From assembly GCA_035525055.1 (NCBI GenBank), contig DATLEZ010000036.1:1-13439 (forward strand): a stretch of 13,439 nt of DNA, in the 5' to 3' direction. Below, piece by piece: positions 13,357 to 13,439 of this stretch (position 1 is the stretch's first letter; every line of letters starts with the position of its first letter). The notes below the pieces were generated by a model. It saw only the letters and a program-made list of their open reading frames with translations. It was not told where the DNA came from and ran no database searches. The position numbers and the translations under genes were made by a program. The DNA comes from DATEEG01 sp035525055 (GTDB lineage: Bacteria > Actinomycetota > Acidimicrobiia > Spongiisociales > ZC4RG35).

Positions 13357-13439
13357 GCGGCACCGCCGACCTTCCTCGATGCGAGCCACTTGTCGACATC
13401 AGAGGAGCGGTAACGGACAGTGCGATGTCCGAGTTTGAG
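13353..13439 (-). CDS. AlpA/excisionase-like HTH protein, C-terminal part only
   Basis: Partial: the last 28 codons, entering from the right edge. LGHRTVRYRSSDVDKWLASR is the end of the MerR-like helix-turn-helix (HTH_17) of excisionases and AlpA-type regulators, where the wing reads GxRTVRYRxSDVxxWL. The stop overlaps the next gene as ATGA. Such proteins direct excision or activate the integrase gene, so the integrase should lie close by, beyond the edge. Confidence 0.72.
   Translation of the reverse strand, partial: LKLGHRTVRYRSSDVDKWLASRKVGGAA

Larger units (their letters stand above)
6178..13439. mobile_element. Phage-derived integrative element or satellite, right end outside the window
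   Basis: From the tRNA fragment at 6178 to the window edge all genes are phage-like or small unknowns: three plus-strand genes, then a minus-strand operon running from an excisionase-like protein through a replication protein and zinc-finger proteins to a major capsid and a tape measure protein. No terminase, portal, connector, tail-tube, tail-chaperone or lysis gene is seen. Because the tRNA fragment has its 3' end on the left, the reconstituted whole tRNA-Val should be at the right end, beyond 13439. A satellite with its own capsid gene or a reduced prophage both fit. Confidence 0.7.

Overview
The window is GC-rich and almost fully coding, with GTG and TTG starts among the ATGs. A reconstructed tRNA-Val(CAC) fragment, actinophage-like small proteins and TAnnnT-type -10 boxes suggest an actinobacterium. 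The genus cannot be told from the sequence. Three blocks lie side by side, separated by two identical 44-bp copies of the 3' half of a tRNA-Val gene (3064-3107 and 6178-6221).

Block 1 (1-2808, minus strand) looks like host chromosome. It is a tightly overlapping three-gene operon: a SRPBCC lipid-binding/cyclase-like protein, an FAD-linked oxidase resembling the DHCR24 sterol-reductase group, and an alpha/beta-hydrolase with Cys in place of the nucleophilic Ser (cut by the window edge). The set points to steroid or other hydrophobic-substrate metabolism.

Block 2 (3108-6177, minus strand) sits between the two tRNA fragments. It holds a self-regulated sulfane-sulfur operon: an ArsR regulator fused to a rhodanese, a DsrE-family protein, and a sulfide:quinone oxidoreductase-like flavoprotein. 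A promoter with an overlapping palindrome precedes it. No integrase is present, so the block looks like a cis-mobilisable cassette or a decayed island.

Block 3 (6222 to the right edge) is a phage-derived element inserted at the same tRNA site. Next to the attachment site are three small plus-strand genes of unknown function (6404-7418), ending at a bidirectional terminator. Facing them is a long minus-strand operon, in transcription order: an AlpA/excisionase-like HTH protein (partial), a winged-helix protein, a replication initiator-like protein, a SWIM zinc-finger protein, several tiny genes and zinc ribbons, an HK97-fold major capsid protein and a tape measure protein. Most junctions are ATGA, GTGA or TAATG overlaps. 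Terminase, portal, head-tail connector, tail tube, tail chaperone and lysis genes are absent where they would normally sit. The capsid gene runs directly into the tape measure gene. The best reading is a streamlined phage satellite or integrative element that keeps its own capsid and tail-length genes; a decayed prophage is the alternative.

From the tRNA polarity, an intact tRNA-Val(CAC), probably with an integrase gene, should lie just beyond the right edge. Blocks 2 and 3 would then be a tandem array of elements stacked at one tRNA gene.
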